A DNA stretch of 64,000 bases from Kalmanozyma brasiliensis GHG001 (Eukaryota > Basidiomycota > Ustilaginomycetes > Ustilaginales): the NCBI RefSeq assembly GCF_000497045.1, contig NW_015961959.1, positions 1,178,001 through 1,242,000 of the forward strand. Direction: 5' to 3'. Position 1 is the stretch's first letter. Each line of letters starts with the position of its first letter. Of this stretch, positions 55,754 through 64,000 are shown piece after piece. The notes below the pieces were generated by a model that had not been told where the DNA came from, searched no databases, and was given only the letters and a program-made list of their open reading frames with translations. Both the position numbers and the translations under genes were made by a program.

Positions 55754-56923
55754 TCAAGCCGTCTTTGAGTGAGTTCCGCTTAGCGCCATGCTTTCGACGA
55801 TGGCGAGAAGCGCTAATGCCTGGCCGTAAGGCATCGGTGTGATAGGAATCTTCCGGTAGAAGTCGAGATCGTGTCCCATCGCGGTGCCGAACGACGTCTG
55901 CTGAACCTCTCCGTCCTCCGCAATCATGTCGACTACGCCTTTGAGCGCTCTGTCCGCCATCGTCTTGTACTGCTCTCTCTTCTTCTGATCCTTGATCAGC
56001 CCGAATCTGAGCGCGAGGTATGCACCGGCAGCAAAGCCAGCAGTGGCGGACGACTCGACGTACGAATCATCGTACTTGAGCAGTGTATGCCACAGCCCCG
56101 TCTTCTGATCCTGCAGGGGCAGCAATGCATCCAGCTGCGCCTCGAGTGTACCGATCAGATGTCTTGCGAAGAACGACCCCTTATCCGCCAGATCCTTATC
56201 CTCCGCACCCAAGATGTGGAAGAATAGTGGAATGGCCAGCGTAATCCAGCAGTTTCCCCTTGCCCAGTGTGCGCCTGCAAAGTGATGTCGACCCTCGAAC
56301 GTCCATCCGTGGAACCACAACCCGGTCTTTGGATCGTACAGATACTTGATATGTAGCAAGAACTGATATTTGGCCTCCTCAACGTACCGCTCGACGCCCA
56401 GCACCTGACCGATCTTGGCGAGGGGTAGGACGGTCATCATGAGTGTGTCATCCCACAGCTGACCCTCGTTTTGCAGATCGTAGGTGATGTGTTGGAACCC
56501 GCCCTCTTCGGTCTTGGGTAGGGCGTGAATCACCCACTCTGCCCATTCGATCAGCATCTCTTTGTACGATGCATGGGAGAGGGGGTCCAGCTCGTAGACG
56601 CATGCGAGCGAGAGGAGGGCCGCCATGGTATTGATGTTTTTGGTGGTGCCACCCTCACGCTTGCGATTCGCAAACCAGTCGTGGATGATCGAGAGGGAGG
56701 TAGAAGAGGAGGTGAGTGTATGATGCTCGAATAAGGCGAAGAGCGCGACGCCGTGCGTCCACTCCCAGCCCGCCCAGCCTTTTGTATCGATCACACGACC
56801 GTCCGCGAGCGGGAGAAGGAAGGCGCCATCCGGATCTTCGTTGTGAAGGAGCTTGTGGATGAGCTTGTCGACCAGTTGGGAGGCTTCGCTGGTCGAGAGC
56901 GGGGATGTTGTATCGGTCGTCAT
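55754..56923 (-). CDS. GH105-family unsaturated glycuronyl hydrolase
   Basis: This is 389 residues in one exon from ATG 56923. It has the alpha/alpha-barrel pattern of family GH105 (YteR/RhiN): GWAGWEWTHGVALFALFEHH, then NEGQLWDDTLMMTVLPLAK, where the Asp-Asp block matches the catalytic acid region. WFHGWTFEGRHHFAGAHWAR, GNCWITLAI and SSATAGFAAGAYLALRFGL follow. Family knowledge: these enzymes remove unsaturated uronic acid from oligosaccharides released by pectate or rhamnogalacturonan lyases. No signal peptide is present, so imported oligosaccharides would be processed inside the cell. This fits plant-wall use by a plant-associated fungus (inference). It converges on the GNAT gene. Confidence 0.88.
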   Translation of the reverse strand: MTTDTTSPLSTSEASQLVDKLIHKLLHNEDPDGAFLLPLADGRVIDTKGWAGWEWTHGVALFALFEHHTLTSSSTSLSIIHDWFANRKREGGTTKNINTMAALLSLACVYELDPLSHASYKEMLIEWAEWVIHALPKTEEGGFQHITYDLQNEGQLWDDTLMMTVLPLAKIGQVLGVERYVEEAKYQFLLHIKYLYDPKTGLWFHGWTFEGRHHFAGAHWARGNCWITLAIPLFFHILGAEDKDLADKGSFFARHLIGTLEAQLDALLPLQDQKTGLWHTLLKYDDSYVESSATAGFAAGAYLALRFGLIKDQKKREQYKTMADRALKGVVDMIAEDGEVQQTSFGTAMGHDLDFYRKIPITPMPYGQALALLAIVESMALSGTHSKTA

Positions 56924-57431
56924 TGTGGCAGGTGGTGTTCGGAAGTGTCAGGGAGTGGTTGCTGATGGTGGTCGAGATGCCAAGGAGGACACGTGCAGGT
57001 AAGGCGGAAGGACAGAAACTTGCGCCCGACCGTGATGATGCTGATTTGATCCTCAAGAGGTCGTCAGGTGATGGCAGAGGGCTGATGAGGTCCCATTTGG
57101 GACGATGAAAGCCGCCTTTTGAAGTGACTGACGTTCGAAGTCGAAGTCGAAGCATGAGTCGGCCCCCACGTCTGCCGCCGATTCCCCCGCGTGGTGTTGT
57201 TCTCCCCCACTCCGATAAATTCGCCTGTCGCCCTTACCCCACAGAATTGCGCTTGGAGGGTCTTGCCTTGCTCACCTTCACTAGCTAGGACGCCGGTCTG
57301 TACCGATGATTCGTGATCTAGAAGACCTCGTACTAATCCATAGTGAGGAGTCGTCATTTCACTGCAATGAGAAGCCATTACAGAGTCGTACAGGAAAATC
57401 ATCAGAAGCGTACAGGAGTCCGTCAAGGTGA
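56924..57431. other. intergenic, promoter of GH105 gene
   Basis: This 508-bp stretch lies between two minus-strand genes. No supported frame and no clear TATA. Confidence 0.45.
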
Positions 57432-58274
57432 CTAAAACGTGAGCCTGGCGGCACCGCCCGCCATCGCAAACGCACTGACACCCACCACCACTGCCACCAT
57501 TCTCCACCCCTTCACCGCGTCATCCACGACCGACCTGCCGCCCGAACTCTGGAAGATCGCACCTGTACTAGCGTCCTTATACCCCGCACCGGTCGTCGAG
57601 ACATCCGTATAGCTCCCCGGTTGACTCGGGACCACCGTCCCCACGTCCCCATTAACACTCGCTACGCCGCCGAGCAATGCACTCCCTAGCCCACAGATGC
57701 TCCTCAGGTTGCTCACCACCTTGTCCGCACCCGTGCCCTGCGGATCCGTCCCTAGGTAGTAGCACTGGTCGGTGCGCTGGAAGCAGTCGAGACACTGCGG
57801 GTAGACCGATTGGAAGGTGTCGGTGCATGCGCAGCGAATGACGTTGATGTACGCGATCGGGTCGTTGAAGATCGACGTGGCGTTGGCGAAGACCGACGAG
57901 GCGCCCATACAGGATGAGAGAGAGGAGTATTGCGCTTCACATTTGGGGCACGAGGGAATGTCGGATGGGAAGCGAGGTGGACCGAGAGATGAGAGTGGGA
58001 CAGAAGGCTGGTCCTGACGCCTGATGGGAGTAGGCATATGGTGAGAAGAGTAGATCTCGTAGATCTCGTCCGAGGTGGAGCGAGCGTTGATGGTCGGGAT
58101 ACGAGGCGCGGGCGTGGGCATGAGCGATCGCTTGACGGCGACTGGCGGTGTACTTGCAGCCTCGACGATGGGTCGCGCTTGAGCCATGATGTTGAGAGCG
58201 CTGATGATCAGAAGCACCGTCAGCATGAAGGTGATCGACATCCTCGAACCACTCCTCGTCCTCAAGTGTATCAT
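57432..58274 (-). CDS. secreted Cys-rich protein with GPI-type C-terminus
   Basis: This is 280 residues from ATG 58274; an inner ATG at 58241 would also give a good signal peptide (MSITFMLTVLLIISALNIMA). Mature sequence: a Pro/Ser-rich stretch, then nine cysteines between about residues 109 and 191 (CPKC, SSCMG, RCACTDTF, QCLDC, DQCYYLG, SICG). A Gly/Ser/Thr region and a terminal hydrophobic helix (MVAVVVGVSAFAMAGGA) follow. N-terminal signal plus C-terminal hydrophobic end after small residues indicates a GPI anchor. The NAT site is a possible N-glycosylation site. Cell-wall or surface function is inferred; no enzymatic domain is seen. A TATAAAAA lies about 45 bp upstream. Confidence 0.75.
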   Translation of the reverse strand: MIHLRTRSGSRMSITFMLTVLLIISALNIMAQARPIVEAASTPPVAVKRSLMPTPAPRIPTINARSTSDEIYEIYSSHHMPTPIRRQDQPSVPLSSLGPPRFPSDIPSCPKCEAQYSSLSSCMGASSVFANATSIFNDPIAYINVIRCACTDTFQSVYPQCLDCFQRTDQCYYLGTDPQGTGADKVVSNLRSICGLGSALLGGVASVNGDVGTVVPSQPGSYTDVSTTGAGYKDASTGAIFQSSGGRSVVDDAVKGWRMVAVVVGVSAFAMAGGAARLTF

Positions 58275-59063
58275 CTTGATTACCCCGATGTCGTCGTGAA
58301 GAGTGCAGAGGGCTACTTGCTTTTTATAATGCGGGGCGAGGGATGTTGTTGGATCGTGGAAGGCTCGTAGCGGTCGTCGTCAGCAGTCGGTGGCCGCCGA
58401 TGGCAGTAGTGGTGATCAAGATCATGGCAGCATCCAACAAGAGATCAACGACTCGTAATCGACACAGCTCGACCCTGTGCTACATGCGAAGCCCTCAGGG
58501 GCTCTATTTTGGGCTCAACTGCATAAGAGAAAGCTTCGACACCAGATTCAGGGTTCACGATTGGTGATGAACGCTGCGCAGCTGCAATGATGAGAGCCAC
58601 GAGACCGGGCAAGCTGCTGCGCACGCACGCTCGAACCCCTGTCCGACGCTCCTGATGCAGGTGCAGGCGCCGGCATAAGTGACACTGAGACTGACATGCA
58701 GCTCCACCGTGCGCCTGCACCATTGCACTCGAAGGCAGTCAGAGGAGTTGATGAAGCGGCTGCGCCTGACCCCTGAGGCTCTGACTGCGAGCCGACCCGT
58801 CAAAGTCGAGGAAGGAAGCTGGACAGGGGCTGGGCGCACTTCCCGCGGCGGCTCTAACACTTTGAGCCACGAGATCGGGTGATCCAAGCCGGATCTGCGA
58901 GATGGAATTTTTGACGGGCTCGCTTCCAGAAAAGGGTCCCTTTGGCTCCTTTTGCCTCTCTCATTCCTCTTTCGGTCGTCACAACCACCTATACCAGCTC
59001 AGTCCGGAGCAGCCTGCGATCTGCGGACTGGTCGCACCGCTCGACATCGAATGTAGCCGTGTC
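58275..59063. other. intergenic, divergent promoters
   Basis: This holds the TATA box of the GPI-type gene and the promoter of the plus-strand gene. An in-frame upstream ATG (58902) for that gene exists. No other gene. Confidence 0.45.
58321..58328 (-). promoter_or_regulatory. TATA box of the GPI-type secreted protein gene
   Basis: On the minus strand this reads TATAAAAA. It lies about 45 bp upstream of ATG 58274, a standard core-promoter position. Confidence 0.55.
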
Positions 59064-59525
59064 ATGGCAGATGGCGGCTCGCAAGATGGTCGACCTCGAG
59101 CGCTCACCATTGCACCTTCCACCCAAGCGACCGCATCGTTCCTGACCACCCTCGACAGGATCCGCACGACGCTCGCACGCACGTCGCACGACGAGAAGCT
59201 TCTTCGAGACGATGCCTGGCCGGCGATCTTGAAGCGCGTCCATGCAGCTCTGGATACGGGCAAGCCGATCACGGGAGCAGGACCGAACAGAGGCCTGCCG
59301 ATGGAGATCGTATCGCAGACGCTCAAGGCGAGCTGGCATGTCGATGGCACCTGGCCAATTGGGCCCAATGCGATGCAGCTGTTGGAGGAGCACAGCGTCG
59401 AGAAGGCGAGGGCGGAGAAGGGACCTGAGGCGAAACAGGATCCTACTTCGGAAGACGTCGCGCAAGCATACCGGAGAAGAGGGGTCGTGGTGGACGAGGC
59501 CAAGGTCGTGGTGGACGACTGGTGA
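59064..59525 (+). CDS. small hypothetical protein, Ala/Arg/Glu-rich
   Basis: This is 153 residues from ATG 59064 (MADGGSQDGRPRALTIAPST). The ordered part is helical (FLTTLDRIRTTLARTSHDEK; LRDDAWPAILKRVHAALDTG). A more conserved-looking segment (GLPMEIVSQTLKASWHVDGT) is followed by an acidic/basic tail ending VVVDEAKVVVDDW. Codon use is like neighbouring genes. The in-frame ATG at 58902 would add 54 residues without domain character, so I prefer the inner start. I do not recognise the family. Confidence 0.55.
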   Translation: MADGGSQDGRPRALTIAPSTQATASFLTTLDRIRTTLARTSHDEKLLRDDAWPAILKRVHAALDTGKPITGAGPNRGLPMEIVSQTLKASWHVDGTWPIGPNAMQLLEEHSVEKARAEKGPEAKQDPTSEDVAQAYRRRGVVVDEAKVVVDDW

Positions 59526-59767
59526 AGGACTCGCATCACACACATGACGGACAGCAATCAGCGGAAAGAGTCGTCCCAGCTTTCTCAGTGGGCCCCATTT
59601 CGGGTCAATGCCGACCTGAGCTGCCAGCAGGGGCACATCAATGCTCGAGCGTTTGGCCACACTCTGTATACTACGAAATGCGTCTATTGAAAACTGCAAG
59701 AGATCATGACATGGAAGCGAGAGTTACACAAATGCTGCGAGTATAGATGGAAATAGTCGGCGTCGCA

Positions 59768-60745
59768 TCAAAGCCTTGCCTGTCTCTGCGCCTTGGCGTT
59801 CTGTCTCGCGAGCGGGTCCGCCTCACCATCCTTGCCGGCACCCGGCGCGCCGGGCTTGGACGACTTCTGTGGCGCCGACTTGTACTCTGCATTGTACGCC
59901 TTCATCTTGTCCGCCTTGGCGATGCCGCTCTCGTCCCTGTAGACACCGAGCTCCATCAACTTGGCAAAGACCTTGGCGAAGTCGTTGAAGAAGAGGTCCC
60001 TGTCGTCGGCGTACTTCTCGACCCAGGGGCGGAACTTGTCATCCTGGATGAGCGCGTAGTCGGTGGGGAGCATCATGAGGTGCTCGTCGTCATCGTCGGC
60101 ACCGGGAGCTTTGGCGACGTACTGGAACGGTCCATCCCACTTCTTGGGCGACCACTTGAGCTTGAGCAGCAGCTTGTAGTATTGATTCGAGAAGCGGGTG
60201 GGCGAGTTGACCCAGGGGCCTTCGAAGCCGGAACGGTCCGAGTGGCATCGGCCGAGGTTGTGGGCGCCCGAGAGCGCGACGATCTCCTGGTCGTTGAAGC
60301 CCATGCGGTAGAAGATGAAGCGGATGTGGTCGGCACCTTGGGCACCGTCGGGGAGTCGACCGCGGGGTGGAAGGCGCGAGTCGTCTGCAAAGTCGGTGCG
60401 GCCAGGCTTCCACTGGATCTGAGGACCGCCCATCGCCTCGATAGCTACGGCACCAGCAAGCGTCCAGAGGTCGGCGTAGGTGATCCACGAGTGCTTCTCC
60501 TTGATGGGCTCGAGGAAGACACGAGCGTGCTGCAGACCGGCGTTGGCGGGGTCACCACCTTCGGCTTCGTATCGCATACCGGCACCGTTGGATCCGCCGG
60601 TGTCCGTCTCGGCGCAGTAGGTGCCGCTTGCGTGCCATGCGAGACGAACGAGGACGGGTCCCGCCGAGCCATCGTCGTACTCGGGCTGCTTGAGGACGGC
60701 GATGATGTCCTTCTTGACGGCGTCGTAGTCGGCCTGCTTGGTCAT
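59768..60745 (-). CDS. cytochrome c peroxidase-family heme peroxidase ending in ARL
   Basis: This is 325 residues from ATG 60745, single exon. Distal site [13 protein letters not shown] contains the catalytic Arg, Trp and His. The proximal heme ligand is in [21 protein letters not shown] before [11 protein letters not shown] is the position of the radical-bearing Trp of yeast CCP, and [19 protein letters not shown] is the family's next hallmark. The protein starts directly at the domain ([14 protein letters not shown]), so there is no mitochondrial presequence. The Lys/Pro/Gly-rich tail ends QRQARL, and Ala-Arg-Leu fits the PTS1 consensus. Role: peroxide removal using cytochrome c or ascorbate-like reductants. 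Peroxisomal location is an inference. Confidence 0.9.
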   Translation of the reverse strand: MTKQADYDAVKKDIIAVLKQPEYDDGSAGPVLVRLAWHASGTYCAETDTGGSNGAGMRYEAEGGDPANAGLQHARVFLEPIKEKHSWITYADLWTLAGAVAIEAMGGPQIQWKPGRTDFADDSRLPPRGRLPDGAQGADHIRFIFYRMGFNDQEIVALSGAHNLGRCHSDRSGFEGPWVNSPTRFSNQYYKLLLKLKWSPKKWDGPFQYVAKAPGADDDDEHLMMLPTDYALIQDDKFRPWVEKYADDRDLFFNDFAKVFAKLMELGVYRDESGIAKADKMKAYNAEYKSAPQKSSKPGAPGAGKDGEADPLARQNAKAQRQARL

Positions 60746-62370
60746 TTTGAGGATGTCCGGGAGGGTGTATGCGCGAGTGAAAGGGGAGATCAGGTTTGAG
60801 ATGAGGTGGAAAGGGTCACAGAGAGCGTGGAGGATAGGTGACCGTGAGTGATGGTGTGATGGAAGGAAGGAAGGACTGACGGCGGCCTGCAATCTCAAAG
60901 GTGAACAACGGATGTGTGGGGCAGCCGGCAACCGGAGCGGAGAGGGAAGGCGAAGGTGCGAGAAAGAAAAAGTGACACAGCCAATCGAGGGAAGTGGATT
61001 TGGCGGAGGAGCTGCAGGTAGGGTTCTGCCAGCTCAATCAGGGTTCCGCAGTTGGCAGAGAGCACGCTGTTGAAAGCTCAGCCTGCAGCGGCTGCGACAT
61101 GCAAGGCAATGAGTCTAAACGCAGTCGGGGTGATAGGGCGGGCGAGGGCGAGGACTGTGATTTGTGTGGAAGAGCGGCTTGGAAAGGCTTGGTGAGGAAG
61201 CGCAAGGGAGCGGTATCACCCGACTCGAGCCGGACGTGTCACGCATACACACTCGAGAGCTCAGTTGAGACTGAAAAGAGGGTCTTCTTCGCGCCTGTCT
61301 GCGGCTCAAGACGGCTCGAACCTCATCCTCTCAATCGCCTTCATCTGCATCACATACGACACCACCCCATCGGCCTTTTGAAAGCTTTTGCTTGTCGTTG
61401 ATGCGCTGCTCCTCATCTGTTCAGCAGGCAATGATATAGTCAATCTGCTTTGGATCAAAGTGACATCAATACAAACAGGAAAGGCAGACCGGCCAAGTGG
61501 ATGATCCTATCTTTGACACTTTGACTTACGTGAGCTTGAAATTTGTCGATCCGCCCTCGCAGGAAAAATTTCTGAGGGCTGAGCCGGTCAGTTACCGCAT
61601 TCCAGATGGCTAAGCGAACATAATTCTCCTAGCCTGGTCGCGTCATACAGGGTCTACAACCACTCATTTTTGGTCATTTCGGAGAAAAAAAGTCCTCGTG
61701 ATTCGCTTCGACAAAGTTGGCAGGCGAAAATGAATCTGGCTCAGCGGCGGCGCATGTGAATTCGTTATCTGCGCTGCTTTACATCCGTCAAAAGAGGCGA
61801 TCTTGCTCATGCACGTCGATATCGATCTCCGGCTCCTGCTCTCGCCTTGCCGGTCAGTCTCTGGGATTCAATTGCTCTTCCCTCAAGAAGGCATGGCATG
61901 CCCCGTATCAATGCTGATCCGGATCTGGAGACACCTGGCAGTTGAGCGCGACTTTGTGACCATGAGGCTGTGGCAGTGGCTGCTGACTGTGGTGACTAAG
62001 ATATTACTCATACCTGATCTTGAGAGGGGGACGATGAGGTGGCTGGCTGCGTCTTTGGACATCTCGGCTGGAGCTCGCGTGAAAACCGGCTTACGGTAGC
62101 CTCGCCGGACTGCCCTTCTCGCATGACCAACCAGAGACAGAAAATGATATCACGCAGGTCGGACCCTTGATCGGCAATTTTACGAGCCGGTCCCTGCCTG
62201 GGTCTAACAAACTTCTCAAAACCATTGTGCCAAAGAGGGAGGGAGCGTCGTTCTCGTCACGATCTGACTCGAAAGCACATCGGGTGAAGGGTATCATTAT
62301 CGTAAGGAGTCGTGAACGTAGGGCTGGTGCACATAGAAACATTCTCACTGCTCGCGAAGGTCTTTGGTGC
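60746..62370. other. intergenic region, about 1.6 kb
   Basis: This lies between the peroxidase promoter and the 3' end of the PXA gene. Several short frames exist on both strands, but none shows a domain or coding-like codon use. No repeats or RNA genes are evident. Confidence 0.45.
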
Positions 62371-63999
62371 TCAGGCCAATGTCAGGTCCGGAGAGATTGC
62401 CACCACGACGCGCTCGAACAGCAAGATGGCCAGCAGCGTGTTGGGCCCTGCAGCCTGTGGTGAGCAGAACGGCTCCAGCCAGGTCGTGAGCCGCCCAACT
62501 TGGATTTGCGCTTCTTCCATGCATGCTCCCGAGCCGCCTCGGTGCAGTCCGTCATCGGCACTTCCAAGCAGCACCTTCTTCGCCAGCCACAGTGCGATCG
62601 GCTCTTGACCATCACGTGCTGTGGAACAAGTGAGTCGTAAGCGAAGGCGGATCCATTCGGCTTCCTGCGTCTCCACATCGGGATCAGGCACCGACGGCGG
62701 AAGATGGCCATTCGGCAGCAGGGTCCCGCGGAGTTCGCGCACCATTCGTGCAAGCTTGGCTGTATCTTTGAGCTCGGCGTTGATCCTGCGCGCTGTCATG
62801 CGGTTCACCGACTCGCCTAGCCCGGTCGTTCCCAATATCGTCCGAGCGAGACCAAACAGCGTCCTCAACAGCAGGCGCGAGTCGACTTGGAGCATCGCTT
62901 CCATCGCCTCGAGCCAGTTGCCGACGTAGTCTGGCGCAAGGCCTGCCTCGTCAGCCGCTCCCTGTCCGTCTGACGCTGGTCTATCCTCCATTTGGCCGTT
63001 CGGGGGCTCGGCAGGAGTGTAATTCGAGTCGGCGTTGATGGCTGACGAGTGTGCCTGGTCTTGGGCCAAGTCCTCGAGACTGAACTGGAATTTGCGCGAC
63101 GGATACCGGCCGTGCATCTTGCGCTCGACCAAGCTGCCTGTGGACCGTGACGATGGCAAAGTAGATCTGAGGCTGGGGGAACGCTTGAGGCTGCTAATGT
63201 CGTCGAGCTGAGACTGACCACGCTGATGTTGCGTCCGCCTCTTGCGAGCGCGCTGCACGTTGAACAGGTCAAAGTAGGCACGCACCAGAAAAGGAATCGC
63301 AGTCAAGACCAAAAATGTCCATGCTTGCAGAAGAAGAGCTGGCAACCGAGTCAGCAGACCTATGGCGAGCGAGACGACGCTGTCTACTGCGCTGCGTTGA
63401 CGAGTCGCGGCAGCTGACGAGCCAGGATTGTCGTTGACCGATGGCACGAACGCCAAAGAAAGATCGCTCGCCCAGCCAGCTGCGTCCAGAGCCTTGTGTA
63501 GACTCTGCACAAAGAACCAGGGCCGGAAGGACCGAGCAAGCGCTCCTCGGAGGACAGTCACGAGCACATCGCGCACAATGAACTTTTCCGTGTCCGGCGC
63601 GTATTCGTCTGCGGGCAGCAGCGACGAGAGAAGGTTGACTACGGCGATGCGAAGATATGCTGGGTCAATCTTGCCGTCGAGTGAGCCCGTTCTCGGATCG
63701 AGTCCAGGGTGAGGGGACGCAGCCATGAACTGTTGTGCCAATTGCAACGGCGAAGTGTGGGAGGTGGGCTTCGTTGTGGAGGAGAGCACCTGCTGATGTT
63801 CTGGTGGCAGCTCCTCGTAGACTTGTTGACGCCGGCGTTCATCTTGTTCGGATTGTGACGCAACGAGGGATGGTATGGACGATGACGAAGACGTTCCCAG
63901 CGGAGCCCATGCGCTCTCTGCCTTGCCCTGAGCCTGTCTGAAGTCGGAGCAATGCTGACGAAGAACCAGTGGAATGTCCCGAGAGAGCAGGTCATGCAA
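62371..63999 (-). CDS. PXA-domain membrane protein, 5' end cut by window edge
   Basis: The open frame reads 542 residues from the window edge to TGA 62371-62373 with no ATG at its visible start. The N-terminal part matches the PXA (PX-associated) domain: LLSRDIPLVLRQHCSDFRQA, AYLRIAVVNLLSSLLP, EKFIVRDVLVTVLRGALA. A hydrophobic segment follows (LPALLLQAWTFLVLTAIPFL, about 220-240). A disordered Ser/Arg-rich linker leads to a helical C-terminal region (NWLEAMEAMLQVDSRLLLRT; GPNTLLAILLFERVVVAI). PXA proteins such as Mdm1 sit at ER-vacuole or endosomal contacts. No PX or RGS domain is seen, so this is a short fungal PXA protein. Confidence 0.75.
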   Translation of the reverse strand: MHDLLSRDIPLVLRQHCSDFRQAQGKAESAWAPLGTSSSSSIPSLVASQSEQDERRRQQVYEELPPEHQQVLSSTTKPTSHTSPLQLAQQFMAASPHPGLDPRTGSLDGKIDPAYLRIAVVNLLSSLLPADEYAPDTEKFIVRDVLVTVLRGALARSFRPWFFVQSLHKALDAAGWASDLSLAFVPSVNDNPGSSAAATRQRSAVDSVVSLAIGLLTRLPALLLQAWTFLVLTAIPFLVRAYFDLFNVQRARKRRTQHQRGQSQLDDISSLKRSPSLRSTLPSSRSTGSLVERKMHGRYPSRKFQFSLEDLAQDQAHSSAINADSNYTPAEPPNGQMEDRPASDGQGAADEAGLAPDYVGNWLEAMEAMLQVDSRLLLRTLFGLARTILGTTGLGESVNRMTARRINAELKDTAKLARMVRELRGTLLPNGHLPPSVPDPDVETQEAEWIRLRLRLTCSTARDGQEPIALWLAKKVLLGSADDGLHRGGSGACMEEAQIQVGRLTTWLEPFCSPQAAGPNTLLAILLFERVVVAISPDLTLA

Positions 64000-64000
64000 C

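Noticed and set aside
59747..60799. 350-codon plus-strand frame opposite the peroxidase gene
   Set aside because: Shadow of codon bias; the peroxidase on the other strand is certain.

Overview
The window is nuclear DNA of a basidiomycete fungus, most likely a smut of the Ustilaginaceae. This rests on GC-rich, intron-poor genes, short GT-AG introns (roughly 40-390 nt), C/G-ending codons, and family content such as a Zn2Cys6 plus PAS regulator of the ERT1/RDS2 type. There is no operon structure, no ribosome-binding sites, and no tRNA, rRNA or CRISPR signal. I make about 34 gene or gene-remnant calls. Both ends are cut: the left edge holds the 3' end of an SFT2-like gene and the right edge holds a PXA-domain gene lacking its 5' end.

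Layout. 1-5.8 kb: SFT2, an ERT1-type regulator, two small two-exon genes and a small membrane protein. 5.9-10.9 kb (minus strand): two multidomain enzymes. One fuses allantoicase to ureidoglycolate lyase (purine/allantoin use). The other carries a complete haloacid-dehalogenase domain inserted inside a PAF-acetylhydrolase. 13.2-21.7 kb: a 7-TM protein, a disordered protein, a short Qc-SNARE and an FPS1-like aquaglyceroporin. 21.8-30.2 kb: two DNA-repair genes head to head, REV3 (DNA polymerase zeta) and PMS1 (MutL homologue), sharing a promoter of about 450 bp. 30.6-43.9 kb: metabolic genes, namely ERG2 sterol isomerase, a CDC25/arsenate-reductase-like rhodanese phosphatase, a methylglutaconyl-CoA-hydratase-like protein, a membrane AMP-binding acyl-CoA ligase, a secreted acid-sphingomyelinase-like phosphodiesterase and an epoxide hydrolase. 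44-47.7 kb: mitochondrial ribosomal protein mL54, a stub ORF, a decayed gene with several in-frame stops, and a CUE1-like ER protein. 48.6-52.4 kb: an alpha/beta hydrolase followed by two intact retrotransposon-gag-like genes in tandem. Between these two lies a fossil copy of the hydrolase 3' end. 53.2-64 kb: a protein with a C-terminal Zn2Cys6-like cluster, a GNAT acetyltransferase, a GH105 hydrolase, a GPI-type secreted protein, a small unknown, a cytochrome-c-peroxidase-family enzyme ending in ARL, and the PXA protein.

Most promising novelty: (i) the nested HAD-in-PAF-AH enzyme, whose catalytic Asp and His are about 415 residues apart because the HAD lies between them; (ii) the pair of orphan gag-derived genes with a duplication footprint that explains how the pair arose; (iii) the C-terminal Zn2Cys6-like protein with a SUMO-interaction-like motif; (iv) the decayed gene at 45-46.7 kb. 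All identifications are by eye from sequence motifs; no database search was run.
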